From an uncultured Psychroserpens sp. (GTDB lineage Bacteria; Bacteroidota; Bacteroidia; Flavobacteriales; Flavobacteriaceae): a stretch of DNA of 64,000 nt. The notes under the pieces were generated by a model, which was not told the origin of the DNA, made no database searches, and saw nothing but the letters and a program-made list of their open reading frames with translations. The stretch spans positions 1 through 64,000 of the forward strand of contig CANKZZ010000006.1 of assembly GCA_947488655.1 (NCBI GenBank). The letters are read 5' to 3'. A program made the position numbers and the translations under genes. Of this stretch, positions 24,529-33,645 are shown in pieces (position 1 is the stretch's first letter; every line of letters begins with the position of its first letter).

Positions 24529-25092
24529 TTATTGATTTACCCAATTCTCTAAAATTTGTTTTCCATGAGGTGTTAGTACACTTTCAGGATGGTATTGTAC
24601 ACCTTTAACATCATATACGCGATGTCTTAAGGACATTATTTGACCGTTGCTATCAAAAGAAGTCGCTTCTAATGCTTCTGGTAAATTTGGATTTACAACC
24701 CAAGAATGATAACGACCAACTTCTATCGTTTTATCCATGTTCTTAAAAAGTACTTCATCATCAACAGTGATATTTACTTTAGTTGCTACACCATGATAAA
24801 CATCCTCTAAATTAATTAACGTGCCTCCAAAAACTTCGCCAATGGCTTGTTGCCCAAGGCAAACTCCCAATATACTTTTTGTAGGAGCATATCTTTTAAT
24901 GATGGCTTTTAATAAGCCTGCTTCATCTGGTATTCCTGGTCCTGGTGACAAGACAATTTTTTGAAATGCCTCTACATCTTCTAGTGAGAGTTTGTCGTTG
25001 CGCCTTACTGTTACTTCACAATTTAAATCTTCTAAATAATGAACTAAATTATATGTAAAACTGTCGTAGTTATCTATTACTAATACTTTCAT
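24529..25092 (-). CDS. trpG: anthranilate synthase component II (glutamine amidotransferase)
   Basis: 187 residues. Class I amidotransferase triad: Cys78 in GVCLGQQAIG and His-Glu in YHPESVLTP. LSPGPGIPDEAG forms the oxyanion/glutamine loop. It supplies ammonia to TrpE. Its start overlaps the trpE stop (ATGA), so translation is coupled at 1:1. In many Bacteroidota this subunit also serves PabB, which is not ruled out. Confidence 0.95.
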   Translation of the reverse strand: MKVLVIDNYDSFTYNLVHYLEDLNCEVTVRRNDKLSLEDVEAFQKIVLSPGPGIPDEAGLLKAIIKRYAPTKSILGVCLGQQAIGEVFGGTLINLEDVYHGVATKVNITVDDEVLFKNMDKTIEVGRYHSWVVNPNLPEALEATSFDSNGQIMSLRHRVYDVKGVQYHPESVLTPHGKQILENWVNQ

Positions 25093-26489
25093 ATTTCCTC
25101 TGCCATTTCAATCGCCTTTGTTAAGGCACCTAATTTATTATATACTTCTTGTAATTCATTCTCTGGTATTGATTTTGAGACCAATCCTGCACCAGCTTGC
25201 CAATGTAATTTGTGATTTTTACTCATAAAAGTTCTAATCATAATCGCGTGATTGTAATTGCCATTAAAATCCATAAAACCAATAGCTCCACCATAAAATG
25301 CTCTGCTTGTTTTTTCGTATTTTTCTATGAGTTGCATGGCTTTATGTTTTGGTGCTCCACTTAATGTTCCTGCAGGAAAAGTATCTGCAACGACTTGCAT
25401 TGTCGCAGTTTTATCATGTATTTTACCTGTAACTTTACTTACTAAATGAATTACATGAGAAAAAAACTGTGCTTCTCTATAAGTTTCTACCTGTACTTGG
25501 CTACCATGTCTACTCAAATCATTTCGTGCTAAGTCAACCAACATAACATGTTCGGCATTTTCTTTGTCATCTTGAGCCAGTTTTTTTGCTAGTTTTTGAT
25601 CTTCTTCATCATTACCCGTTCTTTTAAAAGTTCCTGCAATAGGATGAATTTCTGCTATAGAGTCATTAACAACAAGTTGTGCTTCTGGCGAGCTCCCAAA
25701 GATTTTAAAATTTCCGTAGTCAAAATAAAAGAGGTATGGAGATGGATTGATACTTCTTAAAGCTCTATAGACATTAAATTCATCGCCTTTAAAGGCTTGA
25801 GAGAATTTTTTTGAAAGTACCAATTGAAAGACATCACCTCTGGCGCAATGCTTTTTTGCCAGCTCAACTTGACTTTTATATTGGTCATCTGTAAGATTTG
25901 ATCTAATTTCAGAATCTGTTTTAAAAGTATATGACGCAAAATTTTTGGAGTCTATAAGTTGTAAGACTTCGTCAATATTATTTTCGGCTTCAAAGCAATG
26001 AGCAAATACGTAAGCTTCGTTTTTAAAGTGATTAATTGCAATAATATTTTGGTAAACAGCATAGTAAATATCTGGTATATCTAATGAGTCTGGTTTTTTG
26101 CTAATTTCTATATCTTCAAAATACTTTACAGCATCATACGCAGTGTAACCAAAAATACCATTATTAATAAATTTAAAATCCTCATCAGAGTTAACTTTAA
26201 ATCGTTTAGTAAACTTATGAATTTCATCTGTGACAGAAATATTTAAGGCATTATTGGTTTTTGTACTACCATCAGGATACGTTTGTTCTATAACATCTTT
26301 ATCAACTTTAATAGATGCGATAGGATTAAAACAGATATATGAAAAACTGTTGTCATTAGCATGATAATCGCTACTCTCAAGTAATATGCTATTAGGAAAT
26401 TTATCTCTAATTTTAAGATAGATGCTTACAGGTGTAATTGTGTCTGCAAGAATTTTTTTATAATGTGTGTAAAGGCTAAACGTCTTCAT
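25089..26489 (-). CDS. trpE: anthranilate synthase component I
   Basis: 466 residues. Chorismate-binding signatures in the C-terminal half: IHPIAGTFKRTG, NDLSRHG, TFPAGTLSGAPK, YGGAIGF and IRTF. The N-terminal LLESS (L36-S39) corresponds to the tryptophan feedback-site motif that distinguishes TrpE from PabB, so allosteric control by Trp is likely in addition to attenuation. First structural gene of the operon. Confidence 0.96.
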   Translation of the reverse strand: MKTFSLYTHYKKILADTITPVSIYLKIRDKFPNSILLESSDYHANDNSFSYICFNPIASIKVDKDVIEQTYPDGSTKTNNALNISVTDEIHKFTKRFKVNSDEDFKFINNGIFGYTAYDAVKYFEDIEISKKPDSLDIPDIYYAVYQNIIAINHFKNEAYVFAHCFEAENNIDEVLQLIDSKNFASYTFKTDSEIRSNLTDDQYKSQVELAKKHCARGDVFQLVLSKKFSQAFKGDEFNVYRALRSINPSPYLFYFDYGNFKIFGSSPEAQLVVNDSIAEIHPIAGTFKRTGNDEEDQKLAKKLAQDDKENAEHVMLVDLARNDLSRHGSQVQVETYREAQFFSHVIHLVSKVTGKIHDKTATMQVVADTFPAGTLSGAPKHKAMQLIEKYEKTSRAFYGGAIGFMDFNGNYNHAIMIRTFMSKNHKLHWQAGAGLVSKSIPENELQEVYNKLGALTKAIEMAEEI

Positions 26490-26506
26490 AAATTGAATTA
26501 AAAATG

Positions 26507-26538
26507 AAAAAGGCTTGTCGTGATTGACAAGCCTTTTT
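26507..26538 (-). terminator. attenuator (leader terminator) of the trp operon
   Basis: On the minus strand, stem AAAAAGGCTTGTC / GACAAGCCTTTTT with a six-base loop and a T-tract lies between the leader peptide and trpE, ending 17 bases before the trpE ATG. UCGUGA in the last codons of the leader peptide can pair with UCACGA of the loop and 3' arm, a possible antiterminator. Confidence 0.85.
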
Positions 26539-26569
26539 TAATATTTTGTTTTTAAATATAACTATAGGA

Positions 26570-26632
26570 TTAGTTCACGAGTTTTGAGTTTCGAGAATTC
26601 CACCACCAAGTAATATTTAAATTTGTGTTCAT
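26570..26632 (-). CDS. trpL: trp operon leader peptide
   Basis: A 20-codon frame reads MNTNLNITWWWNSRNSKLVN and stops at 26570. Three consecutive TGG codons (codons 9-11) are the classic signature of ribosome-stalling control by charged tRNA-Trp. It starts about ten bases after the predicted transcription start and stops 32 bases before the attenuator stem. Too short for standard gene callers. Confidence 0.9.
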   Translation of the reverse strand: MNTNLNITWWWNSRNSKLVN

Positions 26633-26647
26633 AATTATTGTAAAGTT

Positions 26648-26678
26648 CAAATATAGAAATCATAATTTAGTTATCAAA
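26648..26678 (-). promoter_or_regulatory. trp operon promoter
   Basis: Read on the minus strand: TTTG (26678-26675), exactly 19 bases, then TATATTTG (26655-26648). Perfect match to the Bacteroidota primary promoter. Predicted start near 26642. Confidence 0.85.
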
Positions 26679-26696
26679 CTTAATTTGATAAAAATG

Positions 26697-26731
26697 AAAA
26701 AGATTCCCTTAATTTTAGGAATCTTTAACAT
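26697..26731 (-). terminator. terminator of the yceI-like gene
   Basis: AAAGATTCC / GGAATCTTT around a ten-base loop; the minus strand continues into TTTTCATTTTT. It insulates the trp promoter from the upstream gene. Confidence 0.75.
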
Positions 26732-26760
26732 TTTAATTGATTGCTATTAATCAAATATAT

Positions 26761-27333
26761 TTAAAACTTTAATATAACGTTTAAATCAAACTCATCATAA
26801 ATAGCTTTATCTTTTAAGCCATCTATAAAGCTAGCCGAACCATACTTTATGTCGTATTTTGTTCTGTCTACTTTTAAGTTTGCTGTTGCAGTATCATCAG
26901 ATACATTCATATTAAAGGTAATTGGGTTTGTTTTACCTTTTATGCTTAAATCTCCAGTAACTGTGTAATCTCCATTTGTACCTTTAACATCTGTTATATT
27001 AAATGTAGCCTGTTCGTGATTTTCTGTACCAAAGAAATCATCAGATTTTAAATGACCTTCTAATTTTTCTTTTCCCTTTCCAGCTTGTAAATCTGTTACT
27101 GTAATAGAGGTCATATCAATAGTAAAATTTCCACCTACTAATTGATCGTCTTCAAATGACAGTGTACCATCTGTTAAAGATATATTGCCTTCATGAGATC
27201 CTGTAACTTTATGACCTTTCCAGGTAATAGTAGATTCTTTAACTTTCAATTCTTTCTTTAAAATGGTAGTAAATGAAGCAAATGATAATGCTAATACTAC
27301 AATTACTGCTGAGTTTAAAATGTTCTTTTTCAT
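26761..27333 (-). CDS. YceI family periplasmic lipocalin-like protein
   Basis: 190 residues with a signal peptide (to about residue 22). YceI motifs: KESTITWKGHKVTGSHEGNI, GNFTIDMTSITV, LEGHLKSDDFF and LSIKGKTNPITF. The fold is a beta barrel that binds isoprenoid chains. The gene directly follows a MarR regulator on the same strand (31 bases apart), a common pair in Flavobacteriaceae. Confidence 0.93.
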   Translation of the reverse strand: MKKNILNSAVIVVLALSFASFTTILKKELKVKESTITWKGHKVTGSHEGNISLTDGTLSFEDDQLVGGNFTIDMTSITVTDLQAGKGKEKLEGHLKSDDFFGTENHEQATFNITDVKGTNGDYTVTGDLSIKGKTNPITFNMNVSDDTATANLKVDRTKYDIKYGSASFIDGLKDKAIYDEFDLNVILKF

Positions 27334-27364
27334 CGTTGTTTAATTTAAAATTTCTGTTTTTGGT

Positions 27365-27817
27365 TTAATTAATTTTATGTAATAATCTAGTTAATTCATG
27401 TTGTTCATCTAATGTAAGATTAGAGGTTAATTGGTCTTCTGTAGTATTTACAGGTTGATCAATTTCTGCAAGCTTGTCAAGTCCCTTTTGTGTGATGTAA
27501 ATTTCAACTTTACGTCTGTTATTTATACACTCTGTACGTTTTACAAAATCTTTTAAAATCAATTTATCTATTAAACGCGTAGTATTACTCATTTTATTAA
27601 CCATGCGCTCTTGCACATCCTGTAGATTAATAGGGTGTCCTTTTTGACCTCTTAAAATACGCAAAACATTAAATTGTTCTAGCGATAAATCATGAGGTTT
27701 TAAAACGCCTAATAAGCCTGACTTAATAACACTATTAGTAAGAAAAATAGAAATTAAGAGTTGCCTTGATAAAGGTAAATTAGCATTGGTTTTTAATTTT
27801 TTATTTAATTCTTTCAT
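27365..27817 (-). CDS. MarR family transcriptional regulator
   Basis: 150 residues from the ATG at 27817; a TTG seven codons upstream would lie inside the operator and is unlikely. Winged-helix region (LSLEQFNVLRILRGQKGHPI, VNKMSNTTRLIDKLILKDFV, RKVEIYITQKG) is complete. It acts as a dimer on palindromes. A perfect palindrome covers its own start codon, so it most likely represses itself and the co-transcribed yceI-like gene. Confidence 0.9.
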   Translation of the reverse strand: MKELNKKLKTNANLPLSRQLLISIFLTNSVIKSGLLGVLKPHDLSLEQFNVLRILRGQKGHPINLQDVQERMVNKMSNTTRLIDKLILKDFVKRTECINNRRKVEIYITQKGLDKLAEIDQPVNTTEDQLTSNLTLDEQHELTRLLHKIN

Positions 27818-27834
27818 ATACAACTGTTGTATAT
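27816..27834. promoter_or_regulatory. palindromic operator of the MarR gene
   Basis: ATATACAAC-T-GTTGTATAT, nine-base perfect arms around one base. It overlaps the MarR ATG and lies just downstream of a -7 element TACATTTG (minus strand 27843-27836), i.e. across the expected transcription start. Confidence 0.75.
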
Positions 27835-27919
27835 ACAAATGTATTATCTTTTTTCTTATTAGAATTTAATATTATGTTAAATTTATTATGGTCTGTATTT
27901 TGATGATTAACTTTATCTT

Positions 27920-28444
27920 ATGAAATTACGTATTGCCATAATTGCACTTTTATTTTTTTGCTTCGGAAACGTGACCGCTCAAAGCACGACTTCCGTAGAA
28001 CAAAAAGTTAGCGCTGCGTCTACAGCGTTAAAAGTGTTTAACTTTAATGAGCTTGAAGCTTACTTTAAAACTAAAGACGCTAATAAAACCTTTGTTATAA
28101 ATTTTTGGGCAACATGGTGTGCACCATGCGTGAAAGAGTTACCTTATTTTGAAGCGTTAAATGCTAAGTACTCTAATAAAAATGTTGAAGTCATTTTGGT
28201 GAGTTTAGATTTTCCGAAGCAAATAGAATCAAAACTCATTCCGTTTTTAGATAAACATGGTTTACAAAGCGAGGTTGTAGTATTAAATGATGTAGACTCA
28301 AATACATGGATTCCTAAAGTAAACAAAAACTGGTCTGGTGCTATACCAGCAACTATAATATATAATGAAAATAAAACAGCATTTTATGAACGCTCTTTCA
28401 ATTTTAAAGAATTAGAAACCGAAATAAAACAATTTTTAAAATAA
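27920..28444 (+). CDS. TlpA-like periplasmic thioredoxin
   Basis: 174 residues with signal peptide (to FGNVTAQ). Thioredoxin fold with active site WATWCAPC and the cis-Pro segment (GAIPATII). TlpA-type proteins reduce periplasmic disulfides and are kept reduced by a DsbD-type protein, which is encoded 1.6 kb downstream. The next gene, another thioredoxin-like protein, starts five bases after its stop. Confidence 0.92.
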   Translation: MKLRIAIIALLFFCFGNVTAQSTTSVEQKVSAASTALKVFNFNELEAYFKTKDANKTFVINFWATWCAPCVKELPYFEALNAKYSNKNVEVILVSLDFPKQIESKLIPFLDKHGLQSEVVVLNDVDSNTWIPKVNKNWSGAIPATIIYNENKTAFYERSFNFKELETEIKQFLK

Positions 28445-28449
28445 CAATT

Positions 28450-29055
28450 ATGAAAAACACACTTAAAACACTATTGGCACTCGTTGTAGTAATTACAACA
28501 TCTGCTTTTACAGTAGGAACAGGATATGACATTGGTGATATTGCTACAGATTTTGAATTAGAAAATATAGATGGCAATATGGTATCTATGGCAGATTACA
28601 AGGATGCCAAAGGCTTTATTGTCGTATTTACATGTAATACTTGCCCTTACGCAGTAGCTTATGAGGATAGAGTGGAGGCGCTTAATAAAAAGTATGCAGA
28701 TAAAGGTTATCCTGTAATTGCAATTATGCCAAATAATACAGATGTAAAACCAGGTGATAATATGGAAGCTATGCAAGCCAGAGCAAAAGCGAAAGGGTTT
28801 ACGTTCCCTTATTTAATGGATAAAGGACAAAAAATCTATCCGCAATATGGCGCTACAAAAACACCACACGTTTATATTTTACAAAAAACGACAAAAGGAC
28901 CACAAGTAAAGTATATTGGTGCTATTGATGATAATTATCAAGACGCAAGTGCTGTTACCAAAACTTATGTTGAAGATGCTGTAAATGCACTGTTAGAAGG
29001 TAAAGAAGTTAAAGAGACTAAGACTAGAGCTATTGGTTGTTCTATCAAAGTTTAA
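28450..29055 (+). CDS. thioredoxin/redoxin family periplasmic protein
   Basis: 201 residues with a signal peptide (to ~residue 22). AhpC/TSA-like region FELENIDGNMVSMADYKDAK, then VVFTCNTCPYAVAYEDR with a CNTC active site and YGATKTPHVYI with the cis-Pro. A C-terminal RAIGCSIK adds a third Cys. This type is common in Bacteroidota; exact electron partner unknown. Co-transcribed with the TlpA-like gene and closed by a terminator. Confidence 0.9.
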   Translation: MKNTLKTLLALVVVITTSAFTVGTGYDIGDIATDFELENIDGNMVSMADYKDAKGFIVVFTCNTCPYAVAYEDRVEALNKKYADKGYPVIAIMPNNTDVKPGDNMEAMQARAKAKGFTFPYLMDKGQKIYPQYGATKTPHVYILQKTTKGPQVKYIGAIDDNYQDASAVTKTYVEDAVNALLEGKEVKETKTRAIGCSIKV

Positions 29056-29078
29056 ATTATTTTAGATACAAATTTTTA

Positions 29079-29108
29079 ATCCGAAGTGTAACACTTCGGA
29101 TTTTTTTT
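29079..29108 (+). terminator. intrinsic terminator after the thioredoxin pair
   Basis: ATCCGAAGTG / CACTTCGGAT with a three-base loop and more than seven T residues. Confidence 0.92.
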
Positions 29109-29173
29109 CGTCTTTATGTAAAATTATCCTAATGAAACGTTAAATTTGCATGATTATTGATGTATAAAATATT

Positions 29174-29488
29174 ATGGCAGATTTAACACAACACGAATGG
29201 ACTTCTAAATTACAAGCAGATGATAATGCTGTGATTTTAGATGTAAGAACACCCGAAGAAGCAGCAAATGGTATCATACCAAATGCAATTGTTATTGACA
29301 TATACAAAGGTCAAGGTTTTATTTATGAGGTTGAAAAACTAGATGTAACTAAAACTTATTATGTATATTGTAGGTCAGGTGGACGTAGTGCGCAAGCATG
29401 TAGTGTTATGAATCAATTAGGTTTTAAAAATACGTATAATCTTGTTGGAGGCTTCATGGAATGGAAAGGTGAAGTAGCTTCAATTTAA
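29174..29488 (+). CDS. rhodanese-like domain protein
   Basis: 104 residues, cytoplasmic single-domain rhodanese. LDVRTPEEAANGIIPNAI and the active-site loop YCRSGGRS with its Cys, then GG-x-MEWKGE. It transfers sulfane sulfur. A -7-like TAAATTTG lies at 29141-29148. It is followed 13 bases later by a second rhodanese with a lipoprotein signal. Confidence 0.92.
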   Translation: MADLTQHEWTSKLQADDNAVILDVRTPEEAANGIIPNAIVIDIYKGQGFIYEVEKLDVTKTYYVYCRSGGRSAQACSVMNQLGFKNTYNLVGGFMEWKGEVASI

Positions 29489-29501
29489 CAAACCAATTAA
29501 G

Positions 29502-29900
29502 ATGAAAAATAAAATATTAATCTATTGTTTTGCAATTTTTGCTTTTGCATTAAGTTGTACAGATACAACACAAAATGAAGTTATAATGGTCTCTGCAGAA
29601 GAAATGCAGGAACTTTTAGAACTCGAAGATATACAACTAGTAGATGTTAGAACTCCCGAAGAATATAAAACGGGTTATATAGAGCACTCTCAAAATATAG
29701 ATTATACATCTCCTACTTTTGAAGAAGATTTAACAAAATTAGACAAGTCAAAACCTGTAATGGTTTATTGTAAATCTGGTGGACGCAGCGGTAAATGTTC
29801 TAAAAAACTTAAAGAGGCTGGTTTTGAAAAAGTATATGATTTAGAAGGCGGAATTACCGAATGGAAATTCTCTGGTAATGAGATTAAAACTTTTGAATAA
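29502..29900 (+). CDS. rhodanese-like lipoprotein
   Basis: 132 residues. Lipobox FALSC (Cys ~19) followed by a single rhodanese domain: VDVRTPEEYKTGYIE, active-site loop YCKSGGRSGKC and LEGGITEWK. The exported location contrasts with the cytoplasmic copy just upstream, giving a pair of rhodaneses on both sides of the membrane. Confidence 0.92.
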   Translation: MKNKILIYCFAIFAFALSCTDTTQNEVIMVSAEEMQELLELEDIQLVDVRTPEEYKTGYIEHSQNIDYTSPTFEEDLTKLDKSKPVMVYCKSGGRSGKCSKKLKEAGFEKVYDLEGGITEWKFSGNEIKTFE

Positions 29901-29917
29901 CACCTCAATACATATTT

Positions 29918-29946
29918 AAAAACCGAACGTAAAGTTCGGTTTTTTT
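29918..29946 (+). terminator. intrinsic terminator after the rhodanese pair
   Basis: AACCGAAC / GTTCGGTT with a five-base loop and a T-tract. Confidence 0.9.
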
Positions 29947-30049
29947 CGTTCTAATCAAATCTTTCTTCTCGTGTTAGAATCACGTTAATACTATGGTATA
30001 ATACATTGTTTTTCATAAATTAGCGTCTTTCAAAAACTAATCACCTCTA

Positions 30050-32440
30050 ATGAAGAATTTAATCATAACTATTTTTAGTTTTCTACTTGTATCAATTACA
30101 ACAAACGCTCAAGTTTTAGAACCCGTTAAATGGGAAACTTCTGTAGAAAAAATTTCAGAAACCGAGTATGATTTAATTTCTACAGCAACCATAGATAATG
30201 GATGGCATTTGTATTCTCAAAACGTGCCAGATGATGGTCCAATTCCAACAACATTTTTATATGAAGCAAATGCTAATTATGAATTAAGTGGAAGTACTTC
30301 GGAAGAAGAAGGTCACACAGTTGATGATCCTATATTTCAAATGCGAATCAAATATTTTGGAGACAAAGCAGAATTTAGACAACGTATAATAGTTTTAAAT
30401 AAAGAGCTAGCAATTGTAGAAGGTGAAGTAGAGTACATGGCTTGTGATGATGAAAAATGTTTACCTCCAAACTATGTAGATTTAAAGTTTGTTTTAAATG
30501 CAACTGCAACCAATACGACACAAACAAATGTATTAGGTAATGAAAGTTCAGGAATTATAGAGCCTGTAAAGTGGTCTACTTCGGTAGAAAAAATATCTAA
30601 TACAGAGTATGTTTTGGTTTCAACTGCCAAGGTTGATGATCACTGGCATCTATATTCTCAAGAAGTGCCAGAAGGTGGACCAATAGCAACTACTTTTGAG
30701 TATCAAAAAATTGATGGTGTAGAGCTCGTTGGTAATACTGTAGAAGAAAAAGGAATCACTGTTAAAGACAAAGTCTTTGACATGGAAGTGAAGTATTTTG
30801 AAAATTCTGCACAGTTTAGACAAAAAGTTAAGGTTGCCAATACTAATCTTAAAAATATAAAAGCTGAGGTTGGTTTTATGGCTTGTGACGACAAGCAATG
30901 TTTGGCGCCAAGCTATTTAGATTTAGACTTTGATTTTACAAAAACAGTCAAAGCAAAAGAAGGTGTTAATTACGACACTATAAAAAAGGAAGAAGGAAGT
31001 AAAGAAGGCTTATGGACTATTTTTATTTTAGGGCTAGGAGCAGGATTTATTGCGCTATTTACGCCTTGCGTATTTCCTCTCATACCTATGACAGTAAGCT
31101 TTTTTACCAAGCAAAGTAAAACAAAAGCAGAAGGTATTAAAAACGCAATTATTTATGGCTTAAGCATAATTGTAATATATGTGGTTTTAGGTACAGGTGT
31201 GGTTGGTATTTTTGGAGCTAGCGCTATAAATGAGTTTTCTACAAGTGTAGCATTTAATCTCATATTCTTTGCTATACTCATGATTTTTGCCATCTCATTT
31301 TTAGGTGCATTTGAAATTATGTTGCCTAATTCTTGGGCAAATAAAATTGATCGAAAAGCAGATAAAGGCGGTTATACAGGTATATTTTTTATGGCATTAG
31401 CCTTAGCAATTGTTTCATTTTCTTGTACTGGACCATTTGTAGGAAATATTATTGTGCTATCTGCCTCAGAGGGTGGTTTAGCTCCAATGATTGGTATGTT
31501 AGGTTTTTCATTAGCATTAGCTTTGCCATTTGCTTTGTTTGCTGCATTTCCAGGATGGATGAACTCGCTTCCAAAATCTGGAGGATGGTTAAATACGGTA
31601 AAAGTTGTACTCGGGTTTTTAGAGTTAGCATTTGCATTTAAGTTTTTATCAAATGCCGATTTGGTTTCTCAATGGCATATATTAGAAAGAGAAGTATTTA
31701 TAGCAATTTGGATAGCCATATTTGGCGCAATGGCTTTGTATCTCTTCGGAAAAATCCAACTACCTCACGATTCTCCATTAAAGCACATTTCCGTAGGAAG
31801 ATTACTTTTAGGATTATTATCATTATCATTTACGTTTTATATGATACCAGGACTTTGGGGAGCACCATTAAATTTAATTAGTGCTTTTCCGCCACCTTTA
31901 GATTATAGTGAGTCACCTTATGGTGTAGGGAACTCTAGAGGAGGAGCAGCTACAAGTATTGGAGACCATGGCGATTTGCCAGATGGAGGACATTTATTAG
32001 CACCACACGATATTTTAGCATTTAATGATTATGATAAAGGATTGGCATATGCCAAAAAAGTAAATAAACCTGTAATGATTGATTTTACAGGTTGGGCTTG
32101 TGTTAATTGTCGTAAAATGGAACAAAACGTTTGGGTAGAGCCAAAGGTTTTAGAAAAGCTTAAAAACGATGTCGTTTTAATATCCTTGTATGTAGACGAA
32201 AAAGTTAGTTTTCCTGAAGGGGAAGCGCCAGATTCTAAACTCAATCCTGGTAAAAAATTAAGAAATTATGGTCAAAAATGGAGCGAATTTCAAACCATAA
32301 AATATAAAACCAATACACAGCCATACTATGTGTTGATGGATCATGATGAAAATAATTTAAATACACCAGTAGCTTATACACCAGATGCTAATAAGTATTT
32401 TAATTGGTTAAGTGATGGGATTAATAAGTTTAAAAAATAA
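30050..32440 (+). CDS. dsbD: DsbD-type thiol:disulfide interchange protein with duplicated N-terminal domain
   Basis: 796 residues. Signal peptide; two consecutive DsbD-alpha domains, ~22-150 and ~165-300, with matching PVKW-TSVEKIS, WHLYSQ-VP and Cys pairs ([16 protein letters not shown]). A membrane domain of about eight segments follows (~320-600), with the redox Cys in [11 protein letters not shown] and [11 protein letters not shown]-terminal thioredoxin domain has [11 protein letters not shown]. It carries electrons from cytoplasmic thioredoxin to the periplasm. One alpha domain is normal; the duplication accounts for the extra length. Confidence 0.93.
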   Translation: MKNLIITIFSFLLVSITTNAQVLEPVKWETSVEKISETEYDLISTATIDNGWHLYSQNVPDDGPIPTTFLYEANANYELSGSTSEEEGHTVDDPIFQMRIKYFGDKAEFRQRIIVLNKELAIVEGEVEYMACDDEKCLPPNYVDLKFVLNATATNTTQTNVLGNESSGIIEPVKWSTSVEKISNTEYVLVSTAKVDDHWHLYSQEVPEGGPIATTFEYQKIDGVELVGNTVEEKGITVKDKVFDMEVKYFENSAQFRQKVKVANTNLKNIKAEVGFMACDDKQCLAPSYLDLDFDFTKTVKAKEGVNYDTIKKEEGSKEGLWTIFILGLGAGFIALFTPCVFPLIPMTVSFFTKQSKTKAEGIKNAIIYGLSIIVIYVVLGTGVVGIFGASAINEFSTSVAFNLIFFAILMIFAISFLGAFEIMLPNSWANKIDRKADKGGYTGIFFMALALAIVSFSCTGPFVGNIIVLSASEGGLAPMIGMLGFSLALALPFALFAAFPGWMNSLPKSGGWLNTVKVVLGFLELAFAFKFLSNADLVSQWHILEREVFIAIWIAIFGAMALYLFGKIQLPHDSPLKHISVGRLLLGLLSLSFTFYMIPGLWGAPLNLISAFPPPLDYSESPYGVGNSRGGAATSIGDHGDLPDGGHLLAPHDILAFNDYDKGLAYAKKVNKPVMIDFTGWACVNCRKMEQNVWVEPKVLEKLKNDVVLISLYVDEKVSFPEGEAPDSKLNPGKKLRNYGQKWSEFQTIKYKTNTQPYYVLMDHDENNLNTPVAYTPDANKYFNWLSDGINKFKK

Positions 32441-32451
32441 ATAACTAACTC

Positions 32452-32490
32452 AAAAAAAAAAGCAATCTAAAGAGATTGCCTTTTTTTTTT
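32452..32490 (+). terminator. terminator between dsbD and msrA (bidirectional)
   Basis: GCAATCT / AGATTGC with a four-base loop flanked by nine or more A residues on one side and ten T residues on the other. Confidence 0.82.
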
Positions 32491-32500
32491 GAGTTATAAG

Positions 32501-33049
32501 TTAAGCTATTTGTGTTTTTAATTTTTCTGCATGCATTTTTCTAAGTTTTGCTAACTTAGGATCAATCACAATAGTACAATAGTCTGGCCTTTGATTACTA
32601 TTATAGAAATCCTGATGCTCTGCTTCAGCTTCAAAAAATTCGCCTAATTCGCTAATTTCTGTCACGATTGGGTTTTCGTAATATGGAGAAACTTCTTTTA
32701 CAACAACTTCGGCAATGTGCTTTTGATTTTCGTTATGATAAAAAATCACAGATCGATATTGTGTCCCAACATCGGCACCTTGACGATTTAATGTTGTTGG
32801 GTCATGGCTTGTCATAAAAATAACAAGCAAGTCTTCGTAAGAAATAATATTAGCGTCATAGGTAACTTGCACAACTTCGGCATGACCAGTTAACCCAGAG
32901 CAAATTTCTCTGTAGGTTGGTTTTCCAGGAACAGTACCACCAGAATAACCAGAAACAACTTTTTCTACACCTTTAATTTCATTGTAAATGGTTTCTATAC
33001 ACCAAAAACAACCACATCCAACGGTTAATTGTTCTATTTTTTTATTCAT
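32501..33049 (-). CDS. msrA: peptide methionine sulfoxide reductase MsrA
   Basis: 182 residues. Catalytic motif GCGCFWC near residue 11-17, GYSGG and the HAEVVQVTYD segment, and GTQYRS. It reduces the S epimer of methionine sulfoxide. Lacks a signal peptide. Its start codon overlaps the msrB stop by one base (TAATG), so MsrB and MsrA are translated together. Confidence 0.96.
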   Translation of the reverse strand: MNKKIEQLTVGCGCFWCIETIYNEIKGVEKVVSGYSGGTVPGKPTYREICSGLTGHAEVVQVTYDANIISYEDLLVIFMTSHDPTTLNRQGADVGTQYRSVIFYHNENQKHIAEVVVKEVSPYYENPIVTEISELGEFFEAEAEHQDFYNSNQRPDYCTIVIDPKLAKLRKMHAEKLKTQIA

Positions 33050-33510
33050 TATTTTAAACTTTCTACTTGAGAATCTAATTGCATAGATTCAGAATTAATA
33101 CAATAACGCAATCCGCTTGGAGCTGGTCCATCAGGAAAAACATGCCCTAAATGTCCATCACAAGTATTGCACATTACTTCAACCCTTACCATACCTAACG
33201 AAGTATCCTTATGGTATTTAATAGCATTGGTTTTTATTGGCTGTGTAAAACTAGGCCAACCTGATCCAGACTCAAATTTTATGGTAGAATCAAACAGAGG
33301 CGTATTACAACAAATGCAATTGTACTGCCCTTCGTCATAGATGCTACAAAGCGCACCACTGTGAGGTCGCTCGGTTCCTTTTTTACGGGTTATTCTAAAT
33401 TGTTCATCGGTTAATTGTTGACGCCATTCAGTTTCAGTTTTTTCTACTCTACGATCTGGTGTCGGATTCCCATTTACTGAGAAATTAATTACATCTTTCC
33501 ATGTTAACAT
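33049..33510 (-). CDS. msrB: peptide methionine sulfoxide reductase MsrB
   Basis: 153 residues. Two zinc CxxC pairs (CICC, CNTC), the SGSGWPSF and GHLGHVFPDG motifs and the catalytic Cys in RYCINS. Reduces the R epimer. No clear signal peptide. Upstream gene of the msrBA pair; it complements the adjoining envelope thiol-redox genes. Confidence 0.96.
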   Translation of the reverse strand: MLTWKDVINFSVNGNPTPDRRVEKTETEWRQQLTDEQFRITRKKGTERPHSGALCSIYDEGQYNCICCNTPLFDSTIKFESGSGWPSFTQPIKTNAIKYHKDTSLGMVRVEVMCNTCDGHLGHVFPDGPAPSGLRYCINSESMQLDSQVESLK

Positions 33511-33645
33511 AATATATGGTCCTTTCTTTTTTTAATTAATACTATTGACCTCACTTTTGGTCTAAACTTTCATTAAAACCTTACATGAGATGTTCAATAA
33601 AGTTAAAGATTAGTAAATGAAGATTTCTTTAATAAATCATAAAAC

